Counted from the stretch's first letter, positions 22,040 to 33,571 are shown. The stretch is 64,000 nucleotides of DNA from Gentiana macrophylla (GCA_026214975.1 CM047805.1:2418001-2482000); one strand, 5' to 3'. Notes: generated from the letters alone by a model not told the origin. Translations and numbers: made by a program.

Positions 22040-24148
22040 ATGTCTAGTAGTACAACAATCTCCGATAGAATAGAGGAGTCTCATTCCGGTGATCAAACTC
22101 CTTCAAACATCCAACCAGATTCTCTCCCCCAGCAATCCCCTGAACAACCCTTAGGTGTGGTTAGGGAGCCTAAGAAGATGTCCACTAGAATGGATGGGAA
22201 GGGTCCTAAGGGATGTCTGACGTGCTTGACCATGGATGACATCAACGGAATCCGGCGGAAATACGGGCTTCCTAGCCCCCAATTCGACATTATGCTTCCG
22301 TCCGGCCGCCATCAATTCGCCGATGAGGCACCGGAGGGGTTTTGTACGGTGTATGAAGCCCAGTCGTCCAGTGGGCTTAGATTCCCCTTGTGTCCAGCCG
22401 TCCTGGCTATACTTCACAATTATGAGATCGGCGTATCTCAATTAGGGCCAAACGCTATAAGGACTTTAATGGGGTTTTTGATTGCCTGCCGAGTGGCAGG
22501 TATCGGTTTCACTATCCCTTTATTCCGGTGGTGGTACAAAATCGCTGCACTGCCGGATAAGATGTGGTACACTTTTCAGAGGCGTACCAATCATCGTGAG
22601 TTCGTGTCTCGAGGACCCTCATCTCACGGAAACTGGAAGCCTAGGTTTTTCTTTCTCCGACATGGTACGAATAACCCTTATGTTGGCTTGTGGAGGTCGA
22701 GAGACGGCCTGGACGACAAACTAGGTCGGGAGGCCGCTCCTAGTGAGGCTCATACCCTCGAGAGATTCAAGTTCGAGGTGGTCACCCAGGACCTAAGTCT
22801 CCTCTATAAGCTGGCGCGTCTCGAAGAGGCCGGACCCGTACCATACATAAGTCTCCCTGCTGTCGATCAAGAAAATTGTAGGAGATTTCACACTTTCTTT
22901 TTTGATTTATTTTCAAAGTCTTGTCTCTTTAACTTACATTATCTGTCCTGTTGCTATCTTCCTCTGTCTTTGCCTTTTAACAGTGGGAAAATTTGCAGCA
23001 GCTGTCAATCCTTCCATCCCCCGCCCAGTCGTTCTTCCTCGAGTTGCAGAGGTCGGGGGAGACCAGGTCGCTTCTCAGGTCGAGGGGAATTTACCTTCTA
23101 TTGATGTAGCTTCGACTGAGGGTACCCCTGTCGACACGTCTAGACCCCCATCGACCTCCGGTGAGCTCACGGTCCGCTACGGTTCGTTGAGGGATGAGGA
23201 CGATGATGCTGTGGTTGTCCCCGAGGAGGGAAACGAAGTCGAAGAAGTTGAGGCGTCCGGGATGAAGAGGCCGTCTCCTGCAGATCTGCTTAGAGAGCAA
23301 CAAAAAAGGGCCAGAAGGGCCAAGTCTGCTGAGGTTCCCCCCTCCGACTCGCAATCGAGAGCTGTGTCTGCCGAGGAGTATACCGTCATGGAGGACAAGG
23401 CCTTGCTTAACTCTTTCCGAGAAGCGGGCCGAGCGGTATGTCACTTGTTTTCTTCACTCGATTCCCTTTTACACTTTGTCATTTCGATTTCAAAACTCAT
23501 GACTTGCGTTTCCCTTGTGGCAGAGTTATCTAATGGGTAAGGAGGTTGCTCGACGCCTGAATGCGCCTTCGAAAACAATAGAAGGGCTGAACAAGCACAT
23601 TCGACAACTCATCTCTGAAAAGCTCGCCCATAGCGCCGCCTACGCTGCACTCGAGGGGCAGTTCGACGAGCTCCGGGCACAGGCTGTCAATGAGAAGAAA
23701 AGGCTCGAGAATGAGCTAGCTGCTGCGACTGACAACCTGACCCAGGCTCTGGAGGCGTCCGGGGAGAAAGATAAAGCTCTGAAAGATGTCCAAGAGACCC
23801 TAGGGCGGGAGCAGGAAAGAAGTGTGAACCTGGAACAGGAGCGGGATGCGTTGAAGCTCGACTTGAGCCAAGTCCCTGGTCAAATTGAGAGATCTAACCG
23901 TAATCATGAACAAGGCCATCATTGGGGGATTCACCAAGGCTGTGGATCAGATTCGGAAGGCATATCCCGAGGTTGGGGTCGATGTAGGAAAGCTTGAAGA
24001 ACCTTGGCTTTACGACCCCAACTTTGAAGCGATTTACGACCAATGCTTTGCAGAGTTCCAAGAAGGCGTTTCTCTTTCTGCAAAGTATCTTCAGGGGTCG
24101 ACTTCGACTTCTGGCAATGCTGGTTCTAGTCTCGATCCTGCTCCTTAG
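22040..24148 (+). CDS. Element B antisense ORF (aORF), three exons, late frameshift
   Basis: Runs opposite to gag-pol. Exon 1 22040-22877 starts MSSSTTISDRIEESHSGD and holds the conserved domain TRMDGKGPKGCLTCL, EGFCTVYEAQSSSGLRFPLC, NAIRTLMGFLIACRVAGIGF and MWYTFQRRTNHREFVSRGPS, resembling the Pfam family described as putative gypsy type transposon. Intron 22878-22983 (GT...ACAG), exon 2 22984-23435 (acidic then basic: MKRPSPADLLREQQKRARRA), intron 23436-23523 (GTATGT...GGCAG), exon 3 from 23524. The 430-codon frame is continuous through both joins. Exon 3 is Glu/Lys/Leu-rich, likely coiled coil (ISEKLAHSAAYAALEGQFDE). A small deletion near 23889 shifts the frame before the conserved end MNKAIIGGFTKAVDQIRKAY. 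Function unknown; antisense ORFs are known from Retand-type elements. Confidence 0.8.
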
Positions 24149-24310
24149 TTTTCCTTGCTCTTTACATCTTTCAATTGTAACTTTATCTGCAACTTTAACT
24201 TTTAATGATGTCTTGTAACTATCATACTTTATGGGTTGGTCTTATCGACCTGGCCCAGTTCTGGAATTTTGCAATTTTTCCTTTATTCATGTTATTTATT
24301 TTGTTTAAGA

Positions 24311-24464
24311 TTTTTACTTGTTATTAGCTTTTTGCTTGTCGAGTCTGTAACTCTGTTTGCTACTTGCTTTAACTGAGTATTCTTGGATTTTTACTTGTTA
24401 TTAGCTTTTCGCTTGTCGAGTCTGTGACTCTATTTGCTACTTGCTTTAACTGAGTATTCTGCCC
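24311..24464. repeat. Two tandem 77-bp copies in element B 3' region
   Basis: TTTTTACTTGTTATTAGCTT starts at 24311 and again at 24388; the copies differ at only a few positions. They lie between the converging aORF and integrase ends. Further downstream (24580-24830) is a looser series of phrases around CCGACATTGCGAAC. Confidence 0.85.
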
Positions 24465-25017
24465 CCCAAGTGTTGTTTCGAACCTTTGGTTCTTAACACA
24501 CTTAGGATTTAATTACTTCCCAATCGACCCTTTTGCCTTGGCTTTTCAGCTCTAATCGGCTTATTAGGTATCGAATTGAGTAGGTTAGTCCGACATTGCG
24601 AACTGTGCTTATCTCAGTCGTATTGCCTCATGGGCTTAAATAGACTTCCGACTTACACGGTGGCCCGACATTGCGAACCGTCCTTTGTCTTGGCCTTATT
24701 TGACCCTAGGTGTCATTGGGCTTCTGACTTGGACATTGACCCGACCATGCGAATCTAGACTCTGCCTTAGCTATGTTGCCACTCGGGCTAACTTGGCTTC
24801 TGGCTTGGTCCCGAGTTCCGATTTTCGGATTGCTCAATTTTTTTTTCTTCGACTGTAACTTCGTGTCCCTTTGGACTTAGAATATTGCAGTTAAATAAAA
24901 TTTGTAACACAATAAGCATAAAAGTAGACGTTTTATTATGATAACTTTTGAATTGTCCCTTGGACTGATTACAAGTTTCATAAGATCAAAGTAAACACGA
25001 GCTAGTCGATCTAACGC
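24465..25017. other. Element B 3' untranslated region with degenerate minisatellite
   Basis: No gene. Contains three or four diverged units of about 80 bp (CCGACATTGCGAACTGT, CCGACATTGCGAACCGT, CCGACCATGCGAATC). A related text is found in C at 53680-54140 and, inverted, in A at 16700-16900. Confidence 0.7.
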
Positions 25018-26310
25018 TTAAACATAATACTTCCGAAGGTTGTTTGCATGCCATTGTCGGGGTACTGTTGTTCCATCTGCTCGACCTAGCTGATAGGACC
25101 CTTTGGGATGGACTTTTAGAATTTGATATGGACCTTCCCAATTCGGGGCTAATTTGCCCATCCCCTCTTGTCGACTGGCTTCGTTTTTTCTGAGAACGAG
25201 ATCTCCGACCTTGAAATATCGATTTCTGACTCTTTCGTTATAGTACTGAGAAATTTTTTGTTTATATCTTGCCATTCTGGCTGAGGCTATCTCTCTCTTC
25301 TCTTCAAGATTATCTTTCTCTTGTCGGATATTGAGTTCATTCGTTTCGATGTTGTACGCCAGAACTCGAGGAGAAGGGACTCCGATTTCTACAGGGATAA
25401 CTGCCTCGCACCCATAAGCTAGGGAGAAAGGTGTTTCGCCTGTCGATGAATTTGGAGCTGTCCTGTATGACCACAGGATGCTCGGAAGTTGCAATGCCCA
25501 GTCTCGACCTTGTTCCTCCAGTCTCTTTTTCAGCCCGAGTTTGATCGCCGATTGGTCCTGCATTCGACCGACCGTTTACTGCGGATGCGCTACTGAGGTA
25601 AAATGTTGGTCGATCTGATATTCTGCTAACCATTCTTGAACTCTTCGATCTTCGAATTGTGTTCCATTATCTGAAATCAGGACCTTTGGAATGCCATATC
25701 TGCACAAGATATCGACCCACAAAAACTTTTTGATGGTGGCTGCTTTGATGTCGGGTATAGCCCTGGCTTCTACCCACTTGGTAAAGTAATCTACAGCGAC
25801 CACCACAAATCGATTATTTCCTGGAGCTCGAGGTAAAGGACCTACAATATCGACTCCCCACATATCGAACGGCCAAGCTGACGAGATAACGTTCATCTCT
25901 TGCGCTTGTTGATGAGAGATGTTGTCGTGAATTTGACATGTGTTACACCTCTGAACTAAGCTGTTCGCATCTCGTTGCATTGACGGCCAGTAGTATCCAG
26001 CCAACTTGCTTTTCCGAGCTAACATTCTTGCCCCACAATGGTTTCCACAAGCCCCTTTGTGAATCTCTTCAAGTATATACTTGCCTTCCGACTCTGATAC
26101 GCATCTCAACCATGGACTTGTGAAAGATTTGCGATAAAGTATGTCATTGAAAAATGCGTACCTTGCCGACTGAAGTCGGACCTTTCTCGACTGTACTTTG
26201 TCATTCGGTAAAATGTTGTCCCTTAGGTATAGAACAATTGAGTCCATCCATGTGGCCTGCTGAGTGATCGGCTGGGCCTCCTTCTCTTCGTAACTTCTGT
26301 TACTTAGCAA
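25018..26310 (-). pseudogene. Element B integrase
   Basis: Begins near ITQQATWMDSIVLYLRDNIL. Zinc-binding part CGNHCGARMLARKSKLAGYY with LVQRCNTCQIHDN, core with WGVDIVGPLP (first Asp) and LISDNGTQFED (second Asp). Just after VAHPQ a TAA and small indels break the frame at the third catalytic residue (near 25570); the frame resumes with IKLGLKKRLEEQGRDWALQL and runs open to NNLRKYYV. The C-terminal half has FKVGDLVLRKNEASRQEGMG and PNWEGPYQILKVHPKGSYQL. Otherwise well preserved; the break removes a continuous catalytic core. Confidence 0.9.
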
Positions 26311-26455
26311 TTCAACCAGAACTTTTTTACTCGAAACGAAATTCGAGGCGAGCTTTGAGAGTGCATCGGCCCTCTTATTCTGACTTCGAGGTACACCGCT
26401 CGTCAGATCGAGTTGAATTTTGCTTTAAGGCCTTGAACAACTCGTAAATAATTCT

Positions 26456-26725
26456 TCATCGTCTCTTCTTGGCCTCGTGACTCCCTTTCATATGATTAAC
26501 GACCGGTTGAGAGTCATTGTAAACCATCAAATCTTCGACCCCCAGCTTTAGAGCGAGTTTCAACCCGGTTATCATTGCTTCATACTCGGCCTCGTTGTTA
26601 GTTGCCTTGAAGTCGAATCGGAGAGCATAGGGAAACTCATCTCCTTTCGGGCTGACTAACAACAGACCTGCTCCGGCTCCCTCTTTGCTCGAGGCTCCAT
26701 CGGCGCGTAATCCACTTGACTTCAC
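26456..26725 (-). pseudogene. Element B second (archaeal-type) RNase H fragment
   Basis: DGASSKEGAGAGLLLVSPKG, NNEAEYEAMITGLKLALKLG and VYNDSQPVVNHMKG correspond to the extra RNase H of element A at 14800-15050. The catalytic Ser-Asp pair reads YNDSQ here instead of YSDSR. It is offset in frame from the preceding protease-RT ORF by a shift near 26730. Confidence 0.8.
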
Positions 26726-26759
26726 GACTGCTTTTCCCTGGTCGACCTGCCTTTGAAAT

Positions 26760-27878
26760 ACCTTCCGCTAAAAAGTCCGCCAAGGCCTGAGCTTTAATCA
26801 CGGTTCGGGGAGTGAACTCTATATCCTTTGGACAGGCCTTATTCAAGTCGGTGAAGTCCACACACATGCGCCAGCTGCCATCTGGTTTTTTTACTAACAC
26901 TGGATTGGCCAGCCAGTCTGGATATAACACCTCTTTTACTATATTGGCCGCTAACAACTTGCCGACCTCTGACTCGATGGCCTCCAATAGATCTGATGCG
27001 AAGTTCCTTTTCTTCTGTTTGACTGGCCTCTTGGCCTGGTCCACTTCGAGCTTGTGAATTGCAATATCTGTTGGAAGGCCGGGCATATCTGAAGCTTTCC
27101 ATGCAAAAACATCTCTGAACTCTGTCAGCAAGTCGATCAATGACTGTTTTTCGTGAGACGGGATCCAAACCCCGACTTGGACATTTTGCTCTTTTGTTCC
27201 CCCCCATAAGTCAACATTTTCGACTGCCTCGTTCGAGGTCCAAGATTTATCTTTCTCTTCCTCGGGGATCAGTTCTTCGATGAGAACTTGTTGTACTGCC
27301 ATCTGTCCATTCATAATAATTGAATTACAACTCCTGGCGACTTCAATGTCCCCTTTGACCTCGTGAGAACCATTTAGAGTTGGGAACTTCATGCTATTAT
27401 GGTACGTTGAAATGATGGCTCGTAACTCGAAGAGGGCAGGGCGCCCTAGAATTACATTGTAAGCTGATGGGGCTTTTACGACCACGTAGTTCAACTCGAA
27501 CGTCCTTCCCTTTTTCCCGTCTCCCACTGTTGTTAGTAGCTTTATGGATCCCAACGGGTGGACCGCCTGCCCTGTGAACCCAAACAGCGGGGAGGCTATA
27601 GGGATCAAGTCTTTCTCTTTCAACTTCATTCCTTGGAAGGCCGAGTAATATAAGATGTTAACTGCGCTGCCATTGTCGATACATACCCTCGACACCCTGC
27701 TGTGGCATATTACCGCCTCTATTACCAATCCTTCGCTATGATTCTTCGACTTGGGTACGTCATCTCTCGGCCCATACCCGACCTCCGTTGAAAGTCTTTG
27801 TTGCTTTCTATATCTTGAGCTGTCTTCCGACCCTTGACTGGCTCGCTCTTTTTCCATTTCTCCCGGTCCAAATATCAT
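26760..27878 (-). pseudogene. Element B protease + RT N-terminus fused to RNase H tail
   Basis: One long open frame: protease VCIDNGSAVNILYYSAFQGM, FGFTGQAVHPLGSI, VILGRPALFELRAI; a linker; then RT start LYPDWLANPVLVKKPDGSWR and CVDFTDLNKACPKD. Directly after that Asp the protein continues IEFTPRTVIKAQALADFLAE, which is the end of the first RNase H. Compared with element A this removes 984 bp (328 codons), including the RT palm with YVDD. The joint is in frame at a shared GAC/GAT, so the deletion is clean rather than random decay. The product could still process Gag but not reverse transcribe. Confidence 0.93.
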
Positions 27879-28034
27879 GTTAACATAATTGTTTGGCCGG
27901 TTGTCTTCATATCTGTCCCGACCATGGTTGTCCCTATCAGCATCTGGAGATCGATCTCGTCGTCTCTGATGGTCTCTTCCCCGACATCCATCTTGGTCGG
28001 GATTCTTTCTCTTATTGTTTCCATGCCCTTGGGC

Positions 28035-29457
28035 TCAGATAACGATCTCTGCCGACAACCTCATCCAAAGATGCCTTCTTGGATGCGAAGCTTCGATGTT
28101 TCTCTTTAAATCCATGCATTCCTCAGTTGCGTGGCCTATGTCTTCATGGAATTCACAAAACTTGTTTGACCTCCGCCTCTCTCGAGGTTTTTTGATCGGT
28201 GGGGGCCTCTTTGCTAGGTTCTTCGATACCATAATGGGCGATATCTCGATCTCGATCGGTTGAGAGGACAAAGTCTTTATCTTTCTTTCCCCCTTTTTTC
28301 TCTGACCGATCCGAGACAGGTGCTTTAACTCGATTAAACACGGAAGGTTTATCGACTTGGTCCCAAACAGAAGCTTTCCTCTCGGTGTCGTGCTGTCGAG
28401 ACTGATTCTTTCCAGACCCTCGACTCTCTTTCCTCGGCTCCATCCACTCGGCTTGGGTGTGTCTGCGCACTGCCTCTTCGCCTTGACAAAATCTGTGGAC
28501 CACGTTCACACACTCGTCCATCGTTCTAGGGAGAGTTCTACTCAACTTTTCATATAATTTAGTATTTCTCAGACCCCCTACAAACGAAGTGATCAGAAGT
28601 CTGTCTTGAGGATCCTTCACTTGCATCGCTTCGATATTGAACCGTCTTAAGTATTCTAACACCGATTCATCTCTAAGCTGCCTCATATTCATGAGGTGCG
28701 TTTCACTCAACTGGAACTTTTTATTGACAATGAAGGCGTCTCGGAACTTCCAAGCTAACATGGGAAAACTGGAGATCGACCCGGGTCTCAATTTTGTGAA
28801 CCATTCTCTGGCTCGACCTACAAGCAGAGTCTCGAATGCCCGGCACCGCATCTCGTCTGGCGCCCCATCTAGCCTCATCTGCGACAGATATCTGTGTAGA
28901 TGGTCCTCCGGATCGGTGGTGCCATCATAGGGCTCCATCTTTGGAATCTTAAACCCCTTGCGTTTAGGGAAGTTCTCAATCTCCTTAGTGAAAGGGGATT
29001 CTAAAAACAATGAAACCGTGTTCTTTCCCAAAATCACGTCCAACTCGCGCCTGGCGCTGTCCTCCGCATCCCTTTGATGCTTCTGATGAATTTCCTTCTT
29101 CCGTTTTTCAACAGAACTAGAGGATGCGCTGATCTCTTGAAACTGGGCTGGGTTAGGTTTATGCATATTAATATCTAAACCTCCTCCAGCCTGTTTTTGC
29201 TGGGGATTTTGTCTGCTGAGGACTTCTTCCATGATCTTTTGCAAAGCGTTAATGTTTTGACCTACCAATTGATCTACCAGCAACTGATGTTATGGGGCTA
29301 GATCTTGCGTCTGCTTCAGAGGATTTTCCTGGATCGCTTCCAGGTTCAACTCTTTGTCACCCTGCGCCTCCATGCCTACTTCTTCCTCTAACTGCAGATT
29401 TGGCGGATCTGTGTTCTTAGAAGTGGTCCTTCTGGGAGGCTTATCCTTGGGCGGCAT
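28035..29457 (-). pseudogene. Element B gag, nearly intact
   Basis: ATG at 29457 (MPPKDKPPRRTTSKNTD). One TAA follows LAP near 29291; the frame then runs open for more than 370 residues: LELDV-type linker, SPFTKEIENFPKRKGFKIPK, DPEDHLHRYLSQMRLDGAPD, GRAREWFTKLRPGSISSFPM, KFRDAFIVNKKFQLSETHLM, MDECVNVVHRFCQGEEAVRR. The nucleocapsid knuckle KFCEFHEDIGHATEEC is in another frame at 28100-28200, so one frameshift separates capsid and nucleocapsid. Best preserved gag of the three Tat copies. Confidence 0.9.
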
Positions 29458-29484
29458 GTTCTCGGCGTATTCAACAACTGAAGG

Positions 29485-29502
29485 CCCTCCTTCTAGCGCC
29501 AA
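29485..29502 (-). other. Element B primer-binding site
   Basis: Minus strand TTGGCGCTAGAAGGAGGG immediately after the 5' LTR, as in element C (56711-56694). Confidence 0.65.
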
Positions 29503-30087
29503 TGACGATGACAAATTAATCACCTAAATAGATCCGGGTTATTCTTCTATGAATGATGAATAACCAAGAACCCTAACCCAAGAACAAGGAAGGGGCGTGG
29601 GTATGTTTATGGCTGAGTCTAAGTGGTATTCTTAGATTGCCTACGTATCCTGTTATAATTCCAGGAATCAAGCCTTACGTAATTCCTGGAACCTAGTATT
29701 TATAGAGACAATGCATGACCTAACCCTAATCTGAGTCGGCTATTAGCTATTGTCGTATTTACCCTTAATTGGGCCTAACCCCTTGCCCAAGTTATCCTGT
29801 GGATAAATGGGCTAACGTAGCTGGTGTGGATTCTGTTCCCGACTTGGAGATCTGCCCGACTTAGGGTGATCGAGTCTGGAACTATCGCCCGCGATCGCCA
29901 GAATCGATCGTCGTCGTATCCTCGAGTCTCTGGCCTTGCCTTGGTCTCGAGGTCGACGTGCTTGCCATGGCTGCCATGTCGATCGTTCGACTTGCTGGCC
30001 TTAACTGGCTTGCACTCCTTAACACGTGTACACACTGTAGGACCTACTCGATGACTGTATCTCGAGGTGCGTAACCCGGTATCGTCT
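29503..30087 (-). repeat. Element B 5' LTR
   Basis: 585 bp. The end at 30087 reads ATCGTCT where the other LTR has ATCGTCA, followed by the TSD GTAGT. Confidence 0.93.
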
Positions 30088-30092
30088 GTAGT

Positions 30093-30938
30093 CATGTCAC
30101 AGAAAAAAGAAAAATATACCCGAAATAGGACACCTGAACACCAAAAAGGTCAATTTTTACTCAAAATCGTATCCCAGTTTGAAACCAAAACACCATTAAT
30201 AACACCAAAGTATCTACAAAATTCCATAGACATCTTTGAGTCCATTTTTTTCCAATCCATAAAAGACTCGGTCAGTATAACTATCAATTTTATTCCATAG
30301 ACATTACCAGATTTTTTTCTTCCATTGTCAACAATTTGTTTTTGTGTAGATTCACTTCCGGTCTCTTTACAGATTTGTGGATCTTTCTTGCGCGATTCGG
30401 ACAAATTAAAAATATAATTGCATCACAAAATTCAGAAGCTGTAATATGTAATCGGAATTCAAATGAAGTGACATGAATAAGCAAAATTCATAATTAAAGA
30501 AGTTACAGAAACATTACCAGAAATCTAAGTAAAACATGGGAGAGATGAATACCACATATACCGACCACACATGGGTAGGTTTTTCTTCGTGTGAGCAGAT
30601 CGTGGCGGGGAGATAAGGAAAAGCTTTCGCCGATTGAAGACCTGGAAGAGTAGATTTGTCTCTCACATGATTTGGATTTGGAAGGAAAAAATTTGCAGAA
30701 GTGAGTTCGGGATTGTGAGCGCGTCGATGATATGTAGAAGGAAAAAGTTGCAACAGAATGAAGAGTGGAGATCGTGGATCGTGGGGGAGTTTTTAGTTTC
30801 AGAAGCGTGGTGGAGGTTTTGGCTGGAGATCGTGGGGAAGAAGGATGAAAAGAGGTTCAGGTCTCGCGTGTAGTCTTGAAAGCCGGGTTTGGGTCGGGTC
30901 AATTGCCCAAAACGGGTCAATTTGACAGTTTTTGTCTC

Positions 30939-30941
<3 letters not shown>
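30093..30941. other. Remnant right of element B, possible gene 5' end on minus strand
   Basis: Minus-strand DNA from about 30890 down is C/T-rich like a plant 5' UTR, with possible donors near 30519 and 30312, and open pieces such as SESRKKDPQICKETGSE (about 30400). I recognise no protein. It once adjoined 20351-21026 before B inserted, so it may be the upstream part of whatever transcript contains the kinesin exon. Confidence 0.35.

Positions 30942-30981
<40 letters not shown>
30942..30981. repeat. (AT)n microsatellite
   Basis: About 40 bp of AT dinucleotides. Confidence 0.95.
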
Positions 30982-30983
<2 letters not shown>

Positions 30984-31234
30984 TCATATACATCACCTAT
31001 TGATCCATACTTACCGTCATTTACTTACTAAAAAAATAGTGCATCGATCATTTATTTTAGTGCACAGCAATTATTGTTTGAGTCTGCATAGTTTCTAACA
31101 GTTTTATATAATAAACAATAATGATTTTATACAATAACCAAGTCTTGACTCAAACAATAGCTGAGTTGCACTAAAATAGTGATCGAGATGCTGGTATGTA
31201 GGTATGTATGGATAGTATGGTATGTAGAGACCCA

Positions 31235-31238
<4 letters not shown>

Positions 31239-31288
<50 letters not shown>
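31239..31288. repeat. (TA)n microsatellite, left flank of Helitron
   Basis: About 50 bp TA repeat. The matching TA run continues at 33316 on the other side of the Helitron, indicating that the element inserted into a TA tract. Confidence 0.95.
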
Positions 31289-31291
<3 letters not shown>

Positions 31292-33315
31292 TATCTTATC
31301 TATAATAAAGCTAAGGGCTTCTCCATCTTGCCATCTTGCTGGCGTGGCGGCTGTGTAATCGACAAGTTTTTTTTTTTTTTTTTGCAGCAGCAGCAGTTTT
31401 TTTTTTTTTTTTTTTTTTTTTAGGTCCTAAAAACCGTGATTTCGGTTATCTCGTTATATATAAAAACTGATTTCTTTTTTTCGATTCTCCATTACATAAA
31501 TCGAACGAAAGTGTATATTTCGATACGGTTCATTTTTAGTGCCTCCAACGGACAGTGCGCATTCAGTTTTACATTTCAATCAACCGAAAATTTTCGATTT
31601 CTCGATTCAATTTCGGCACAACAATTGAATATACACAACAAAGTGTATATTTCGATACGGTTGGTTTTTTTTCCCTTCAGTAAAAACCAAGGATTTCGGT
31701 TATCTCGTTATATATAAACCGATTTTTTTTTCCGACTCTCCGTTACATAAATCGAACCAAAGTGGTTCATTTTTTTGCATCCAATGAGATAGTGCGGTTT
31801 TTTGTTGCTTTTTGCAGCATTTTTTTTTTTTTTCCCCTTCGGTAAAAACCGTGATTTCGGTTATCTCGTTATATATATAAAGCGATTTCTTTTTTCGACT
31901 CTCCGTTACATAAATCGAACTACACGGTGTATATTTCGATATCGGTTCATTATTAGTGCCTCCAATGCAGGCGGTGCGTATTGATTTTACATTTCAATCA
32001 ACCGAAAAATTTGATTTCTCCATTCGATTTCGGCACAACAATTGAATATACACAACAAAGTGTATATTTCGATACTGATTCGCTTTTTTTTTTTCCCGCC
32101 GGTAAAAACTGAGGATTCGGTTATCTCGTTATATATAAACCGATTTTTTTCCGACTCTCCGTTACATTAATCGAACCAAAGTGGTTCATTTTTATCATCC
32201 AATGAGGCAGTCATGATTCGATTTTACATTTCAATCAACCAAATTTTTTGAATTCTCGATTCGATTTCGACACAACAAAGTGTATATTTTCGATACTGGT
32301 TCATTTTTTTTACGTTTTTTTTTTTTTTTGCAGCAGTTTTTTTTCCTTTCTTTTCCCTTCGGTAAAAACCGTGATTTCGGTTATCTCGTTATATATATAA
32401 ACCGATTTATTTTTTCCTACTCTCTATTACTTAAATCGAACCAAGGTGTATATTTCGATACGGTTCATTTTTAGTGCCTCCAACGAGACGATCGCGGATT
32501 TAATTTTACATTTTCAATCAACGAAAATTTTCGATTTCGATTCGATTTTAAGCACAACAATTGAATATACACAACAAAGTGTACATTTCGATCACTGGTT
32601 CATTTGTTTTCCCCTTCGATAAAAACCAGGGATTTCGGTTATCTCGTTATATATAAACCGATTTTTTTTCCGATTCTCCGTTACATAAATAGAACCAAAG
32701 TGGTTCATTTTTGTCATCCAATGCGAGCAGATCAGATCGAGCTTTTACATTTCAATCAACCAAATTTTTTTGAATTCTCGATTCGATTTCGACACAACAA
32801 AGTGTATATTTCGATACGGTTCATTTCTTTTTTACCGATTTTTTTTTCTTTTTTTTCCCTTTCTTTTCCCCTTCGGTAAAAACCGTGATTTCGGTTATCT
32901 CGTTATATATATAAACCGATTTCTTTTTTTCGACTTTCCATTACATAAATCGAACCAAAGTGTATATTTCGAAACGGTTCATCTTTAGTGCCTTCAACAG
33001 ACAGTGCGGATTCAGTTTTACATTTAAATCAACCGGAAATATTCGATTTCGGCAAAACAATTGAATATAAAGAGGGCAAAGCCTCCGAGAGGGCTTTCGG
33101 GGACTGGGGAAGACGGTTGGATTATGTAAAGTTGTCAATTCCTTTTGCTACTTCGTATTACAAGACTATCACTCTTTTGCTTTGCAGACAATGAATTATA
33201 TGTGATTTGTATCTCAATCTAATATATTGTTAGACCTTGTTAAAATATCTTTTTCCCACGATACAAGCTGCATGGGCAGCCCGTCGCCGTCCCTTGGACG
33301 GCTAGGATTCACTAG
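31289..33315 (+). mobile_element. Non-autonomous Helitron with internal tandem repeats
   Basis: 5' end TCTTATCTTATCTATAATAA directly after an A. 3' end: hairpin GCCGTCC CTT GGACGGC (33286-33302, 7-bp stem), 9 nt, then CTAG at 33312-33315 followed by T. This is the textbook Helitron structure (5' TC, 3' hairpin plus CTRR, A/T target, no TSD), and TA repeat flanks both sides. No Rep or helicase is encoded, so it depends on an autonomous Helitron. The interior is mainly a tandem array (31438-33060) plus poly-T tracts and CAGCAG near 31386. Confidence 0.82.
31432..33060 (+). repeat. Tandem array inside the Helitron, about 258-bp unit, 7 copies
   Basis: The phrase GATTTCGGTTATCTCGTTAT (one copy slightly changed) starts at about 31438, 31692, 31853, 32113, 32373, 32631 and 32886. 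Spacing is 254, 161, 260, 260, 258 and 255. Copies alternate between a CCGTGATTTCGG and a CCA(A/G)GGATTTCGG type, so the higher-order unit is a dimer of about 515 bp. Each unit also has TCTCCGTTACATAAATCGAA and GTGTATATTTCGATAC. Confidence 0.88.
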
Positions 33316-33316
33316 T

Positions 33317-33533
33317 ATATATATATATAAGATAGAAGCTAAGTTAATGTGTGTTGGTTATTTTTTTTTTATTTTTTTGAGCAAATGCGCTAGAAAAACT
33401 TTAAATAATAGTTTTGTGTCATGTGATGGGATGTATATAAATTTTTGTTGGGCTGCACATTAGAAGATAAGTTAATGTTAGTTTACTGGACTGGGCCGGA
33501 GATGAACAGTGTAAAATAAAAAGAGCCAATCAG

Positions 33534-33571
<38 letters not shown>

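Larger units (their letters stand above)
21032..30087 (-). mobile_element. Element B: Tat-lineage LTR retrotransposon lacking most of RT
   Basis: 9.06 kb, minus strand, flanked by a perfect TSD GTAGT (21027-21031 and 30088-30092). LTRs of 583 and 585 bp are almost identical, so this is a recent insertion. Gag and protease are long and mostly open. RT core and first RNase H are removed by a clean in-frame deletion; the second RNase H and integrase remain with a few lesions. The antisense gene on the plus strand is largely intact. Without RT it could move only if another copy supplies the enzyme. Confidence 0.96.

Noticed and set aside
27834..28930. Plus-strand open frames opposite element B gag, and similar ones opposite A and C gag
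   Set aside because: Shadows of the real gag/pol reading frames; no splice sites, start context or conserved blocks of their own.
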